Source: Daphnia carinata
Lineage: Eukaryota > Arthropoda > Branchiopoda > Diplostraca > Daphniidae
Length of the DNA stretch: 64,000 nt
Assembly (NCBI RefSeq): GCF_022539665.2
Contig: NC_081335.1
Coordinates: 3,286,001-3,350,000 of the forward strand
Reading direction: 5' to 3'
Shown here: positions 41,401 through 51,244 of the stretch, piece by piece
Layout of the letters: every line of letters starts with the position of its first letter
Numbering within the stretch: the stretch's first letter is position 1
Notes under the pieces: generated by a model
Databases searched by the model: none
The model's input: only the letters and a program-made list of their open reading frames with translations
What the model was told of the DNA's origin: nothing
Translations under genes and position numbers: made by a program

Positions 41401-44400
41401 CGCATCAGCTTTGATTGGTGGATTAGGAACAGAGAGAGAACGTTGGTCTGAAGCGGAAATCAAGTTGATGGACAAACTAGAGAACTTAACTGGAGATATT
41501 ATGCTCTCGGCTGCCGTTATGGCCTATCTGGGACCGCTGACATCGGCCTTCCGCGACAAGTGCACAGCCGATTGGGTCCAGTTTACTACCAATTTGGGAA
41601 TACCATGTTCAGCTCGGTTCAGCTTGTCGGACACACTCGGTTCTGCCGTTCGGATTGAAGGCTGGACTGAATCTGGCCTTCCTAGAGACAGTTTTTCGAT
41701 TGATAATGCAGTCATGGTTTATCATCAGAAGAAATGGCCGCTGTTGATTGATCCTCAAGGACAGGTTGGTGATGGTTGTTCTGAGATTAAAATTTTGTTT
41801 TGCCTGTTACTATATGACTTTTCCAGGCAAATGCATGGCTCAAAAGCTGGGAACTTGGTCGAGGCTTAGTGATTTTACGAGCTGGACAAGCTGACCTTCT
41901 TCGTCAACTGGAACAAACGATCCCTTCTGGTCGGCCAGTGCTAATTGAAGAAGTTGGGGAAGAATTAGACCCTTCATTAGACCCTCTTCTGTCACGCTCC
42001 ATCCAAAAGCAAGGCGGAGTCGAAATGATTCAGCTGGGTGATGGAATGGTGATTATTGCGATGTTATGGAAACATCCAGGAATGTAATACCTTTCGTGCT
42101 TTCACATCTAGGTTGAGTATCACCGCGACTTCCAGCTATACATGACTAGCAAACTAAGAAATCCTCATTTCCTGCCAGAAGTTACAACCAAAGTTTTGGT
42201 TATTAACGCCGCCATTACTTTAAAAGGTTTAGAAGACCAGTTGCTTGGTATCGTGGTCGCTGAAGAACGGCCAGATTTGGAAGAGATGCGCCAAAAACTA
42301 GTGAAGGAAGGTGCAGCATGTCGTACAGCCTTGCAAGAGGTAGAGGACCAGATATTGGCTACGCTGAGTAAAGGAGGTAACCTGTTGGAAGACGAAGCGG
42401 CCATTCGAGTTTTGGATGAATCCAAAGTCTTGTCGGCTGAAATTGTTACAAAGCAACAGTTGGCCGCAGAAACATCAATTCGCATGGAACAGTCAAGACA
42501 GGCTTACATGCCCGTGGCTCAGCATGCAGCTGTACTGTTCTTCTGTTTGGCTGAACTGATCAATCTTAGTCCGATGTACCAGTGTAAGTTTTAATGTCTT
42601 GGTTTTTTATTATCCACAGGTTAAACATTTTTTTTGTTTGAAACTTTACAGATTCCCTGAAGTGGTTTATTCGATTATTCCTTTTCTCCATTCGCAATTC
42701 TGTTCGCCCAGAACGTGTAGAAGAGCGTCTGGAGATTCTTCAAAATCACTTTGATCGTGCGTTATACACAAATGTTTGTCGCAGCCTGTTTGAGAAAGAC
42801 AAACTTCCATTCAGCATGGCGCTGGCCTCATCACTCATGATTCAACGTGGTGAAATGTCCGCTGTCGAGATCGATCTCTTACTCACGGGTAGCAAAAGTC
42901 TAACCCGCGGAGTAGCAGCCGAATGTCCTGAATGGCTAAGTCTAAAGACGTGGGATCAAATCTGTCAGTTGGCAACCGAACCACCGTTTATAGACGTCAA
43001 TATCTCCCTGATGCGACAAGGAAATCATTGGCAATCAGTTGCTGATGCAATCAATCCTTACGAGATGGAGTTACCAGAAGATTGGAAAATGAAATGGAAA
43101 CCATTCCAGCGACTCCTTTTCCTACGCTATTTGGCACCTAGCAAAATTGTTCGGATGGTAAGAACGTTTGTTGCTGAACAACTTGGCGAAGAATTTGTCC
43201 AGCCACCTCCGTTCGATTTGTCCTGTTCTTTTGCGGATTCGGATTCTACAACGCCCTTAATCTTCTTGCTGACCGCTGGCGCTGACCCTATGGCCTGCTT
43301 ACTTAGGTTTGCTGAAGAGCATCGTGCTGGCGATGGGACGCTGCACATAGTTTCTCTTGGTCAAGGACAAGGCGTCCTGGCCGAAGAAAAAATTCAGCAG
43401 GCTATAGGCAGTGGAGAGTGGGTGATTCTCCAAAACTGTCATTTGGCGGCCTCGTGGATGCCAGCATTGGAACGCATTTGCCAGAAGCTAAGCAGCCAAT
43501 CTCTTCATCCCAGTTTTCGCCTGTGGTTGACCAGCTATCCATGGGAAAGCTTTCCAGTTTCTATTCTACAGAATGGGGTTAAAATTACGAACGAGCCTCC
43601 AGTCGGGTTGAAAGAAAACGTACTGAGGACTTTCAATCCGGATCCGTTGGATGATCTTGTTCAACAGCAGGATCAGCTTGAATGGCCAACTCATAAAATG
43701 CTGACTCTACGCAAGCTCAGTTATTCTCTCTGTTTTTTCCATGCATTAGTACAAGAAAGACGAACTTACGGTGCCATTGGCTGGAACATCCCTTACGCTT
43801 TTGATGACTCTGATCTACAAATTTCATTGAAACAAATCCGCATCTTCGTAACTGATTACGAGCAAGTGCCCTACCAAGCATTGCAGTATTTGGTAGGAGA
43901 ATGCCATTACGGTGGAAGAGTGACGGACGATTGGGATCGCCGTACGTTAAGCACGCTATTGGCTGATTTCTGCAATCCAGAGTTGGTCGAAAATCCCAAT
44001 TATTCTCTCGTGCAACCGGTTCATCCGCTGTATAACCTGCCACATTCGGCTGATTATGAATGTTTCTTGGAAGCAGTTCAACGTTTACCAGTTTTGCAAG
44101 CACCCAACGTTTTTGGCATGCACGAAAACGTTACTATTGGGCGTGATTTACTTGAAGGCGACTATCTGCTTAGCAGTCTTCTAGCGCTTCAAGGTTGCTA
44201 TTCTTCCGGCATTGACGAAAGCGGAGATGGTGAACAACCCAGTGGAGAAGAAATTCAAGAAGATTCAGCAGAGAAAGCGCAACAGCAATCTGCACCAGCA
44301 CCTCCGGTTTCGTCTCAGAAAAAACCTACAGATGCAATCTTAAACGAAATGATTCAAGATTTGATCCAACAGCTACCTGAAAGCTTCGATCTTGATTTGG

Positions 44401-45271
44401 CTGAAGAGAAATTCCCAATCAACTATCTAAAACCATTGAACACAGTTTTGGTTCAAGAAATGGGACGTTACAATCGTTTAGTGGGAATTATCCGAACTAA
44501 TCTTGGATCATTGCAACGAGCTGTTTGTGGTCATGTGACAATGACAGCAGAGCTGGAATCGACAGGCAAAGGTTATCCCACATATTCTTCATTCTTCTGT
44601 TATATTTGGTTGAACTAAATCTCGTTTCTTCTTTAGCATTGCTCAGCAATCGTGTCCCAGCCGTCTGGAAAGCAGCATCTTATCCTAGTCTAAAGCCCAT
44701 GCGAGGTTATTTCAGCGATTTGCTGGAACGGCTGCAATTCTTTAGGTCCTGGTACGAAGACGGACAACCTGCCATTTTTTGGCTGCCGGCTTTCTATTTC
44801 CCCCAATCGTTTCTGACCGGCGCTTTGCAGACAACTGCACGTAAAAATCGAATTCCAGTTGATTGCCTCTACCACCATTGCCGAGTTATGAGTCCCCAAA
44901 AAGTTGGCAATCTTGATACACCACCGGCGGAAGGTGTATACGTTCGCGGTTTGTACCTCGTAGGAGCTCGCTGGGACGGTGACGAGGAGACATTGACGGA
45001 GCAACGTCCCAAAGTTCTATGGGAAGAGATGCCTGTTCTATGGCTAAATCCATCCGAGCATTTAAAAGGAAATAGCAACCAGGTGGCAACCCAACTGGAG
45101 TCACGTGGAACATACACCTGTCCTCTTTATCGCACGTCCGAGCGACGTGGGGAGCTTTCAACGACAGGCCATTCTACTAACTTCGTTATGTCACTGGAGC
45201 TACCGACTAAGATACCACATAGCCATTGGATAAAACGAGGCGTAGCCCTCATTACCCAATCAGATGATTAA
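29486..45271 (+). CDS. Axonemal dynein heavy chain, single-headed inner-arm type (DNAH3/7/12 group)
   Basis: Motor heavy chain that drives sliding of axonemal microtubules in cilia and flagella. Spread over about 15.8 kb with many introns of about 55-100 nt; I estimate about 4,000 residues, normal for this group. Linker sequence occupies about 32.2-34.9 kb. P-loops: AAA1 GPAGTGKT at 35042-35065 with Walker [10 protein letters not shown] near 35250-35270; AAA2 GRPMGGKST near 36251-36277; AAA3 GPTGTGKS at 37751-37774; AAA4 GVGGSGRQS at 39231-39257. Stalk coiled coils lie at about 40160-40490 and 41200-41440 and bracket the microtubule-binding tip. AAA5 includes [13 protein letters not shown] near 41950-41980. 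AAA6 includes VSLGQGQG near 43350. The last two exons are 42652-44571 and 44637-45271, with [11 protein letters not shown] near the end. Phrases such as [17 protein letters not shown] and [17 protein letters not shown] place it nearest DNAH7/3/12. The 5' exons are least certain: after 29486-29568 the join to 30056-30387 needs a tiny or unseen exon. Confidence 0.9.
29569..30055 (+). other. Unresolved 5' intron region of the dynein gene
   Basis: The first dynein exon ends in phase 2 (AAT AG|gtaaaa) at 29568. The next clear coding block ([14 protein letters not shown]..., from 30056) needs phase 1. A candidate 5-nt exon, AGAAG between ttcttag and gtgagt near 29985-29990, would fix the frame. A longer open segment at 29829-29962 is an alternative. 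The true structure needs transcript data. Confidence 0.35.
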
Positions 45272-46804
45272 AATCAATTATTCAGCATAAGGAAGCCTTT
45301 GTTGTTAACTGCCAATAGTTTACTATACTAACTTTTGTAGTTTGACAAAAGAAGCAAGCAGGAACAAGGTACAAAGTTTCAATTTTAATTGTATTTTTTT
45401 TTTTATTCTCACATATTTATTTTCAGGAAATGTAAACGAGTGTGACGGAATTGGCTAAGTTTAGTTCAGCTGCTTCGAAATACAATCGATTACGTTTGCG
45501 TAACCTGTTGCAACGGTTACCGTTCAATTTTAGATGCATGGCATAGTGTAGAAGATTGAAGAACTCTAACAAGCATTCCAGTCGAAACAAACAATTTTTC
45601 TTTTTTTTTCTGATTTTGAAATACTGGTCTTTGATCAGTGCAACAATTTCATTTTACTAGCCTCACCCCGTTTTAGGTCGAAACCCACGTCGATCAGTCG
45701 GCCGGTGGGACAATAGCAAATGACCTTTCCAATTACGTATATTGTGTTCCGGAACTATGTGTGGTGTTTTCTCATCCGCTGGCAGACAGCCAAAGTGGAC
45801 GCGATTGAAACGGGTATGCCCGAGACCGCGTGAAAAAATTCTGATCAAGCAACCGCGTGAAATCATTGGCGCTGTGCTACCGGTTTGTCACGAGGCATAG
45901 CCGAATTCGACCGCCTATAAAATAAATGGTAATTAAAATTACATGAAAATACTTTCAGCCATCCAAAATTATCTGCAAAAAAAGTTTCACTGATGTTTTT
46001 GCCCACCCGTATGGTTTTCATGATTATTCAGTCGAAGTAATAAATGTTTTGCTTACAGATGCGGTATTTTCCTGTCCTTTTGCAAATGCATAAATGGCCT
46101 TTATCCGGAAACATAACTGGACGAAAACCATTTGACAAATGACTTGTCATTTGATGTGTTATGGTCTCTGCGGTCTGTGATGAAACGATAAAATCCCGAA
46201 TCGAGTTTGGACTTACAATTACCTAAGAAAATTCAAAAATTTTTATTCTTGAAAATTAATTTTGGATACGATCAAACCCGACTTTAGCGGAATAATTCTC
46301 ATGTGTCGTTTTATACTTTACAGAGCCACCGGTCAACTACTGACTAATTTGGAATTGATGAAAAAAGCATATGAAAAGAGCCAATGAAAATGAAACATTT
46401 GGATTGAGCGTCAAGTACAACTGTTGTTGACACGACCGAAAATATGGTGCACAATGTATGCTTTACAAACAGCTAACAAAGGATGTGAAACAGCTGGATG
46501 TTTCTATTTAAACCTATTGAATTCTACGTCATTTTAAAACGATAGTAAACAGACTGAAACACCTGGAAGCAGTTACTAAGCCCTTATGGAGGTCCCTTCG
46601 TCAGTGCTCAGAAAATGTGTTTAGCGGGTATTCAATTGAACACAGGAATACAGCAGTTAAGCATATCACCTGTGGCAGAAACATCTCTTCGGACGCGCTT
46701 ATCTTTCAGCAGAGGTTAATCGGCAGTTAGTCGAAGAAAACTTCCCTTCGAACGCTATTTCAAAACATAGCTTTGCGTCGACTACAAATATTGCAAAACA
46801 AAAA
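45272..46804. other. Intergenic region dynein / fucosyltransferase
   Basis: About 1.5 kb. The proximal part is presumably dynein 3' untranslated sequence and the distal part the 5' leader of the fucosyltransferase. A 67-codon minus-strand frame at 45663-45866 has unusually low A/T-run content for this interval, but I recognise no homology. Otherwise I see nothing supportable. Confidence 0.5.
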
Positions 46805-48112
46805 ATGTCCCAAATCGCCATCAAATTAAAAGATAGCGCAGTCGAAACGAAGCAAGTTGGTAATGAATTGTCGAAGCTGCGCTGTGCCAAGTTCCTGTTG
46901 GTGTGTTTGCTCTTTCACGTGATAATCGCAATCGTCTTATTTGGAGGTGACGTCACGGAATTTACAGAACGTTTACCCGATTACCTTTTGTTTGATCAAG
47001 TTGCTTCAGCACGGAAGAACAAAACGATTTTAATATGGAATAGTGCACATAGGATTGAGACTTCTGGCTTCGGGTTTGGTTACGAACCATTCGTCCAACA
47101 TAGATGTGAAGTCTCTGATTGTATCTTGTTTGATAACGCAACATTGTCCGCATGGCAGCCTCTCGAAAGCTACGACGCCATTATTGTGCACATGCACGAA
47201 TTGTGGTTAACTCATCTACCTGCCTTTAATAGACAAGATTTTCAGCGTCTCATTTTTCTAACGCAGGAGTCGCCTACTACCATGCCTATCGACGTCTACG
47301 TCCTGGGAAATATTTTCAATTGGACTATGACTTACAGACTTAATTCAGACGTAAAATTGCTCTACGGACGCATTGAAGCTGGACCAACAGCTCCAAAGAC
47401 AACTGAAGAAACATTCAAGATGATTGAGCGAATGCGGCTACCTTTGGCCAAAAACTACGTCGCCAATAAAACCAGATTAGTGGCTTGGATGTCATCGCAT
47501 TGTGATACACACGGTTTGAGAGAAACCTACGTCCGGCAACTGCAGAAATTTATTCCAGTTGACGTCTATGGCGGATGCGGCAATTTTACTTGCCCACGAA
47601 ACGATAATCACTGGCTATCTTATCCGGAGTGCTACACCATGCTCGAAGAGAAATATAAATTCTATTTATCATTCGAAAATTCCATATGCACTGATTATGC
47701 CACGGAAAAGTTTTTCGAGATTATAAAACGTAACATTGTACCAATTGTATACGGAGGAGCTAATTATAGTCACATCGCACCTCATCATTCAGTCATCAAC
47801 GCACTCGATTTCACACCGGAGAAACTGGCTGAATTCTTGAAAATAGTTGATGCTAATGACACCATTTATAACGAATACTTTTGGTGGAAAGGTCATTATC
47901 AAGTGGAAGCTGGCATCGATCAAATGACTGGCCATGCGTTCTGCGATTTGTGCAAAAAACTTCATGTGGAGCATGACGTAACGAAGTACTATCCACAAGT
48001 CGAAACAGAGTGGCACGCTGAAAAGCATTGCAAGCAAGTTGTTTCGTGGGAGACGAATCAATCATCAGCCATCTTGTCAACAACACAACATTCATCAACA
48101 ATTGGATACTGA
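46805..48112 (+). CDS. Alpha-1,3-fucosyltransferase (GT10), intronless
   Basis: Golgi type II membrane glycosyltransferase that moves fucose from GDP-fucose to N-acetylglucosamine on glycans. One uninterrupted frame of 435 codons. A short cytosolic N-terminus is followed by a membrane anchor at about residues 32-50 (FLLVCLLFHVIIAIVLFGG), a stem with N-glycosylation sites, and a catalytic domain. GT10 motifs are clear: the acceptor-side WNSAHRIETSG region, VAWMSSHCDTHGLRETYV, VDVYGGCGNFTCPR, and the signature YKFYLSFENSICTDYATEKF with KRNIVPIVYGGANYSHIAP. C-terminal cysteines (FCDLCKKL, HAEKHC) fit the conserved disulphides. Its lack of introns contrasts with every neighbour and suggests an origin by retroposition or intron loss. 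An AATAAA lies at 48117, just after the stop. Linkage (core versus antennal fucose) cannot be decided from sequence. Confidence 0.93.
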   Translation: MSQIAIKLKDSAVETKQVGNELSKLRCAKFLLVCLLFHVIIAIVLFGGDVTEFTERLPDYLLFDQVASARKNKTILIWNSAHRIETSGFGFGYEPFVQHRCEVSDCILFDNATLSAWQPLESYDAIIVHMHELWLTHLPAFNRQDFQRLIFLTQESPTTMPIDVYVLGNIFNWTMTYRLNSDVKLLYGRIEAGPTAPKTTEETFKMIERMRLPLAKNYVANKTRLVAWMSSHCDTHGLRETYVRQLQKFIPVDVYGGCGNFTCPRNDNHWLSYPECYTMLEEKYKFYLSFENSICTDYATEKFFEIIKRNIVPIVYGGANYSHIAPHHSVINALDFTPEKLAEFLKIVDANDTIYNEYFWWKGHYQVEAGIDQMTGHAFCDLCKKLHVEHDVTKYYPQVETEWHAEKHCKQVVSWETNQSSAILSTTQHSSTIGY

Positions 48113-48778
48113 TAAAATAAATAATGAAAAATAAACTAAAGAAAATATAAGTAATGAATAAAGGTAAAAAAAAATTTAGTAAAAAACTAACAAAAAAGAA
48201 TAAAATTATGCAGATAGTCACGTTTAAAAGGCGGTGCTGCGTTTTGAAACGATTAATAGAGCTCGGTTTCGATATTTTATGATTCACCTGAAACCGAGCA
48301 TTGGTCTCAAAATGAGAAAAACCCTTACCCACCGTATTCAGGTTACTGCTGTTACTCCAACAGGAATCCTAGGGAAAAGTAGTGCTCTGCCTCGTTTCTT
48401 AATAGGTAGGTATTTGGGCCTCAAGGGGGTAAGAGTTCTCGTATTAAGAAATTGCATCCGTTGGGGGAACAGTTTTTCCGTTTTTGTACCCACTTATGGC
48501 AATCCGTTTTACACAAAAAAAAATTTCGGCAAAAAAAAAAAAAATCAAACTTTTTTCTTTTTTTCCGACACGTAGCCATCTACCGCTCAGACTCGTTATT
48601 ACTGGCGTAGGCAATTTCAGTCCATTGGATGCCATTCGCAGTTAGTTCAGTAGTGTGGATGGAGAGAATGACGCGTGGCTGTAGGAACAATTGAGAAATG
48701 GATAAGATAATACAACAAAAGGATGATAAGTGTAAACATTATTATATTGGTTTTCAATTATTAATTATTGGTTATTAG
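48113..48778. other. Interval before the repeat island, with a dispersed-repeat fragment
   Basis: No supportable gene. Positions about 48495-48590 (CAATCCGTTTTAC ... CGGC ... poly-A/T ... GCCATCTACCG) resemble the segment at about 53949-54055 in order and wording, so both are probably copies of one dispersed repeat. A weak open frame at 48234-48575 overlaps it and ends in homopolymers. Confidence 0.45.
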
Positions 48779-49707
48779 ATCCAATTATGAAGCTGCAGGC
48801 CCAATTATTGGAACAACACAAAATATTAGATAACAGCAAAGCTAAGGATGGTAAGGCCTAATACGCAATGATTCTATTTATTTGCCTTGATTGATTTGTG
48901 TTTTGTAGCTCAAATTTTGAGTCTACAAGCTCAGCTAGGGGAAAAGAAAAATTGGAACGGAACAGTTTCCAAACAGTGAAGGAGGTTTTTCCAAACTCAT
49001 CCCTAACTGAACATGAGGATGAATTGGCATTAGGCAAACACAGTCAGGTACCTAAACTTTTCAAATAAGAATTCAAAATAAGTATAGAATTTTAACAAAC
49101 AATTATTTATTGTTTAGTTATTCAGTCCACCACCTGACAGTGTGTTAAATTTAAATTCTGTTAGTGCTGCACTAAAAGAATCGTTAGTAATAAGTCCATG
49201 CAGCGAAGGAATTGAACAATTGTGGGACCGTATTTGGGCCGAAAATGAATGTGGTACGGAAACCGAGATATGGCACGAGTTCAACATAAAACATGGATTA
49301 GGTACTTTTTGGTTTTTTGTCTATCGAAAAAGTATTCTTAATGCTATTATTTTGCATTCACAGAATTTTAGCAGGGGATCAAGTCAAGTCTGGAAGTGTT
49401 ACAGGATGGAAGAGTCAGCCTACAATTGAAAAAACACAGAGTGCATTACCATTAAGGTATGAGGTAAAGTAATAGAGTATGCACATTGTCTAATGAGAAG
49501 TACCATCTTGTGTGAATGAATCCTGTATAACAGCAATCCTTTATAGTTCTGTCACAGCTAGAAGCCTCAAATAATTCTGCTTCCCTTGCTAAAGAACAAC
49601 TTGTTCTTTACGCCCAGAGTGTTGGTGAAGCTGGGTACTTAAATGGCCCTAAAGATGTTTCACTTCACTGGCATTGCAGCGATGAACATCATACATGGAC
49701 TCTTTAG
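48779..49707 (+). pseudogene. Multi-copy unknown protein, copy A (probably broken)
   Basis: Six exon-like blocks on + have good GT-AG borders: 48779-48850, 48909-49047, 49118-49301, 49372-49463, 49534-49707, then a last block after 49810. The first two encode a Gln/Leu/Lys-rich stretch likely to be coiled coil (KLQAQLLEQHKILDNSKAKD; AQILSLQAQLGE). The next ones encode PPPDSVLNLNSVSAALKES, WDRIWAENECGTETEIWHEF, GDQVKSGSVTGWKS and SLAKEQLVLYAQSVGEAGYL. Phases agree from 49118 to 49705. Exon 48909-49047 is one base out of frame for its two halves, and the block ending TWTL is followed by TAG at 49705-49707, just before an intact donor. The diverged copy C has AAG there. I recognise no domain. 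A Daphnia-lineage gene family or a transposon-borne gene are both possible. Confidence 0.5.
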
Positions 49708-50745
49708 GTATGAAAGGAATTTTCTTGAAAAATTTTTGAATTTATGATGAAACTTTTCTCCTCCTTTTTGCCAACCATTTCTAATCGACAAAAAAAATTT
49801 ATCCAATAGGAAAGGATTTTCAGCATACTGGGAACACAACTATCAACCATGCAACATTCTACGGGTGTTATTTTATCATTCAAGAGCCTTATACAATGAT
49901 TTTCATCTACAATTTGTATTGCCTTTCCCGAACTTCTGTCAGAAGTTGAATCTATAAGTCATGTAAGTCACATGAGCAACAATTGAGATGCTTAATGGTG
50001 TTGTTTTTCTTTTCTCAGTGTAGGTTAATAGTAACATTGGATCTGAAAAAATTCTTGGTTGGGGCATGACACTGTATAAATTGTAATGATTGGATGGATG
50101 ACATGATATTTCTATACTTCATTCGGATTCCCGAGACGGTATTTTATATTTAAAAAATTGAAGTGCATATCTGGGCTCCCTTCCTTTCCGTAGCCCCGTT
50201 TCCCCTTGACTCGTAATAAGCCCGTAGGGGGTCATGCCCCTACTGTACGGTATATATAAAAATAACATATACCGAGGTTTGGAGGGCTCTGGCCGGAAAG
50301 GGGACGTGGGGGTCCGCTTAGTCCGATGATGTGTTCACGGAGGGCTCTGTGGCTACCCACAAATCCGAACTAAAGGTTAATCGCTCCTGTAAAAATGTTC
50401 CAAATCTTCAGCTCTTCTTCCGGCTTCTCTTAGCCAATCACCGGGTAATCTCCCCGGTGGGTCAACAAGGCAGTGTCTCCCCCTGCCTGGGTTGACGGCA
50501 ACTTTTGAAAGGGCTATTGTGCCTTTTTAAAGTTGCAAAAATAATTGTAATGTGCAGAGAATTGCCAATAAATTTTTTTTTAGAAAATATTTTTTTCCAA
50601 AATTCTTTTCTTTCATTGTCTGTGTTAGCTGTATTCACACGTTATCCACTTGTTTTTTTTTTTTGTTTTGCTTTATTTGTTTTTGTCACCTTTGATGGTA
50701 AGCAGTGTTTATCGTTTATCTGCAAGTATTCAATTATTATTTATT
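49126..50745 (+). repeat. Left arm of a large inverted repeat
   Basis: This 1.6 kb segment reappears almost base for base in reverse complement at 51245-52864. Corresponding points: 49126 pairs with 52864, and 50685 with 51308, so the arms differ by only about three bases in length over 1.56 kb. Visible differences are mainly homopolymer lengths near 50652-50670 and a few substitutions at the inner end. The outer half carries exons of the unknown protein; the inner half (about 50170-50745) is a GC-richer block with several stem-loops. Confidence 0.9.
50224..50536 (+). other. Cluster of stem-loops within the repeat arm
   Basis: At least five self-complementary units occur in about 310 nt: GTAGGGG/CCCCTAC (50224-50243), CGGTATAT/ATATACCG (50248-50274), CACCGGG/CCCGGTG (50439-50459), GTCAAC-AGGCA/TGCCT-GTTGAC (50461-50496) and GCAACTTT-AAAGG/CCTTT-AAAGTTGC (50498-50536). 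GGAGGGCTCTG occurs twice (50281 and 50339). The mirrored copy lies in the right arm. The density of pairing suggests a structured RNA or a mobile-element end; no family is recognised. Confidence 0.55.
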
Positions 50746-50830
50746 ACACTCTTTAAATTATTCAACTTAGATTCAAAGAACAACGTGTAATATCTGGATA
50801 TTTTTTGAAGTAATTTTGTATTTTGTTTTA

Positions 50831-50896
50831 CTCGTATGGGAACCGATCCCCAGACATTCAGCGTGCAACGCTGATGCTCTAACATTGAGCCACGAG
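50831..50896 (-). tRNA. tRNA-Ala(TGC)-like sequence, probably a degenerate copy or SINE head
   Basis: Read on -, it starts CTCGTGGCTCAATGTTAGAGC, with an A-box-like GGCTCAATGTTAGAGC and D-stem GCTC/GAGC. The anticodon arm TCAGC-GTTGCAC-GCTGA has a perfect 5-bp stem and a 7-nt loop with anticodon TGC (Ala). The T-arm contains GGATCGGTTCC. Acceptor pairing CTCGT/ACGAG gives only five pairs and the element is 66 nt, shorter than a normal tRNA, so a functional gene is doubtful. Confidence 0.45.
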
Positions 50897-50995
50897 ATAT
50901 ATCTAAATATTTTATTATCGCATATCATATGTTATCGTCTAGGATGTTTATGCAGTCTTTCAAAATTATATGTTTATCTTCTATTATTTTCAAAA

Positions 50996-51061
50996 GGTTT
51001 ATAGCTCTGTGGTAGAGCCTTTAGCTGCGATACTTGTTACCCTTGGTTCAAACCTCAGTAA
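50996..51061 (+). tRNA. tRNA-like sequence with A and B boxes (degenerate)
   Basis: TAGCTCTGTGGTAGAGC (51002-51018) is a near-perfect A box/D arm, and GGTTCAAACC (51045-51054) is a near-perfect B box. The anticodon arm between them does not pair convincingly and the acceptor ends are poor. Most likely a tRNA-derived repeat rather than a working tRNA. Confidence 0.4.
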
Positions 51062-51180
51062 ATGTGTAAAAATGAAGAAGAATAAATATTGAAGAGCATA
51101 TTGCAGAATAGCATTTCAGTTTTATTCTAAGTGTAAATGCAAGTCCACAAGCAACTAGAAAGCCAACTTGACATCATATG

Positions 51181-51244
51181 ATTCATGGCTCATTGGTAGA
51201 GCATCGGCGCGGTATGCTGAACATCCAGGGTTCGATCCTTGAAT
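51181..51244 (+). tRNA. tRNA-like sequence at the inner edge of the right arm
   Basis: TGGCTCATTGGTAGAGC gives an A box/D arm. TCGGC-GCGGTAT-GCTGA gives a 5-bp anticodon stem with a 7-nt loop. GGGTTCGATCC gives a B box and T arm, and ATTCA/TGAAT a short acceptor stem. Position 33 is C rather than the invariant U, so it is probably not functional. It ends where homology to the left arm begins, followed by an AATAATAATAG tail as in tRNA-derived SINEs. Confidence 0.45.

Larger units (their letters stand above)
50746..51244. other. Spacer of the large inverted repeat
   Basis: Single-copy AT-rich sequence of about 0.5 kb between the two arms. Its notable content is three tRNA-like sequences, one on - and two on +, listed separately. 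No protein-coding frame is supportable. Confidence 0.7.

Noticed and set aside
35042-45271. Cytoplasmic dynein heavy chain
   Set aside because: Sequence phrases and estimated length fit the axonemal inner-arm DNAH3/7/12 group better.
50831-51244. Functional tRNA genes
   Set aside because: Acceptor stems are too short, one anticodon arm fails and one lacks U33; treated as degenerate copies.
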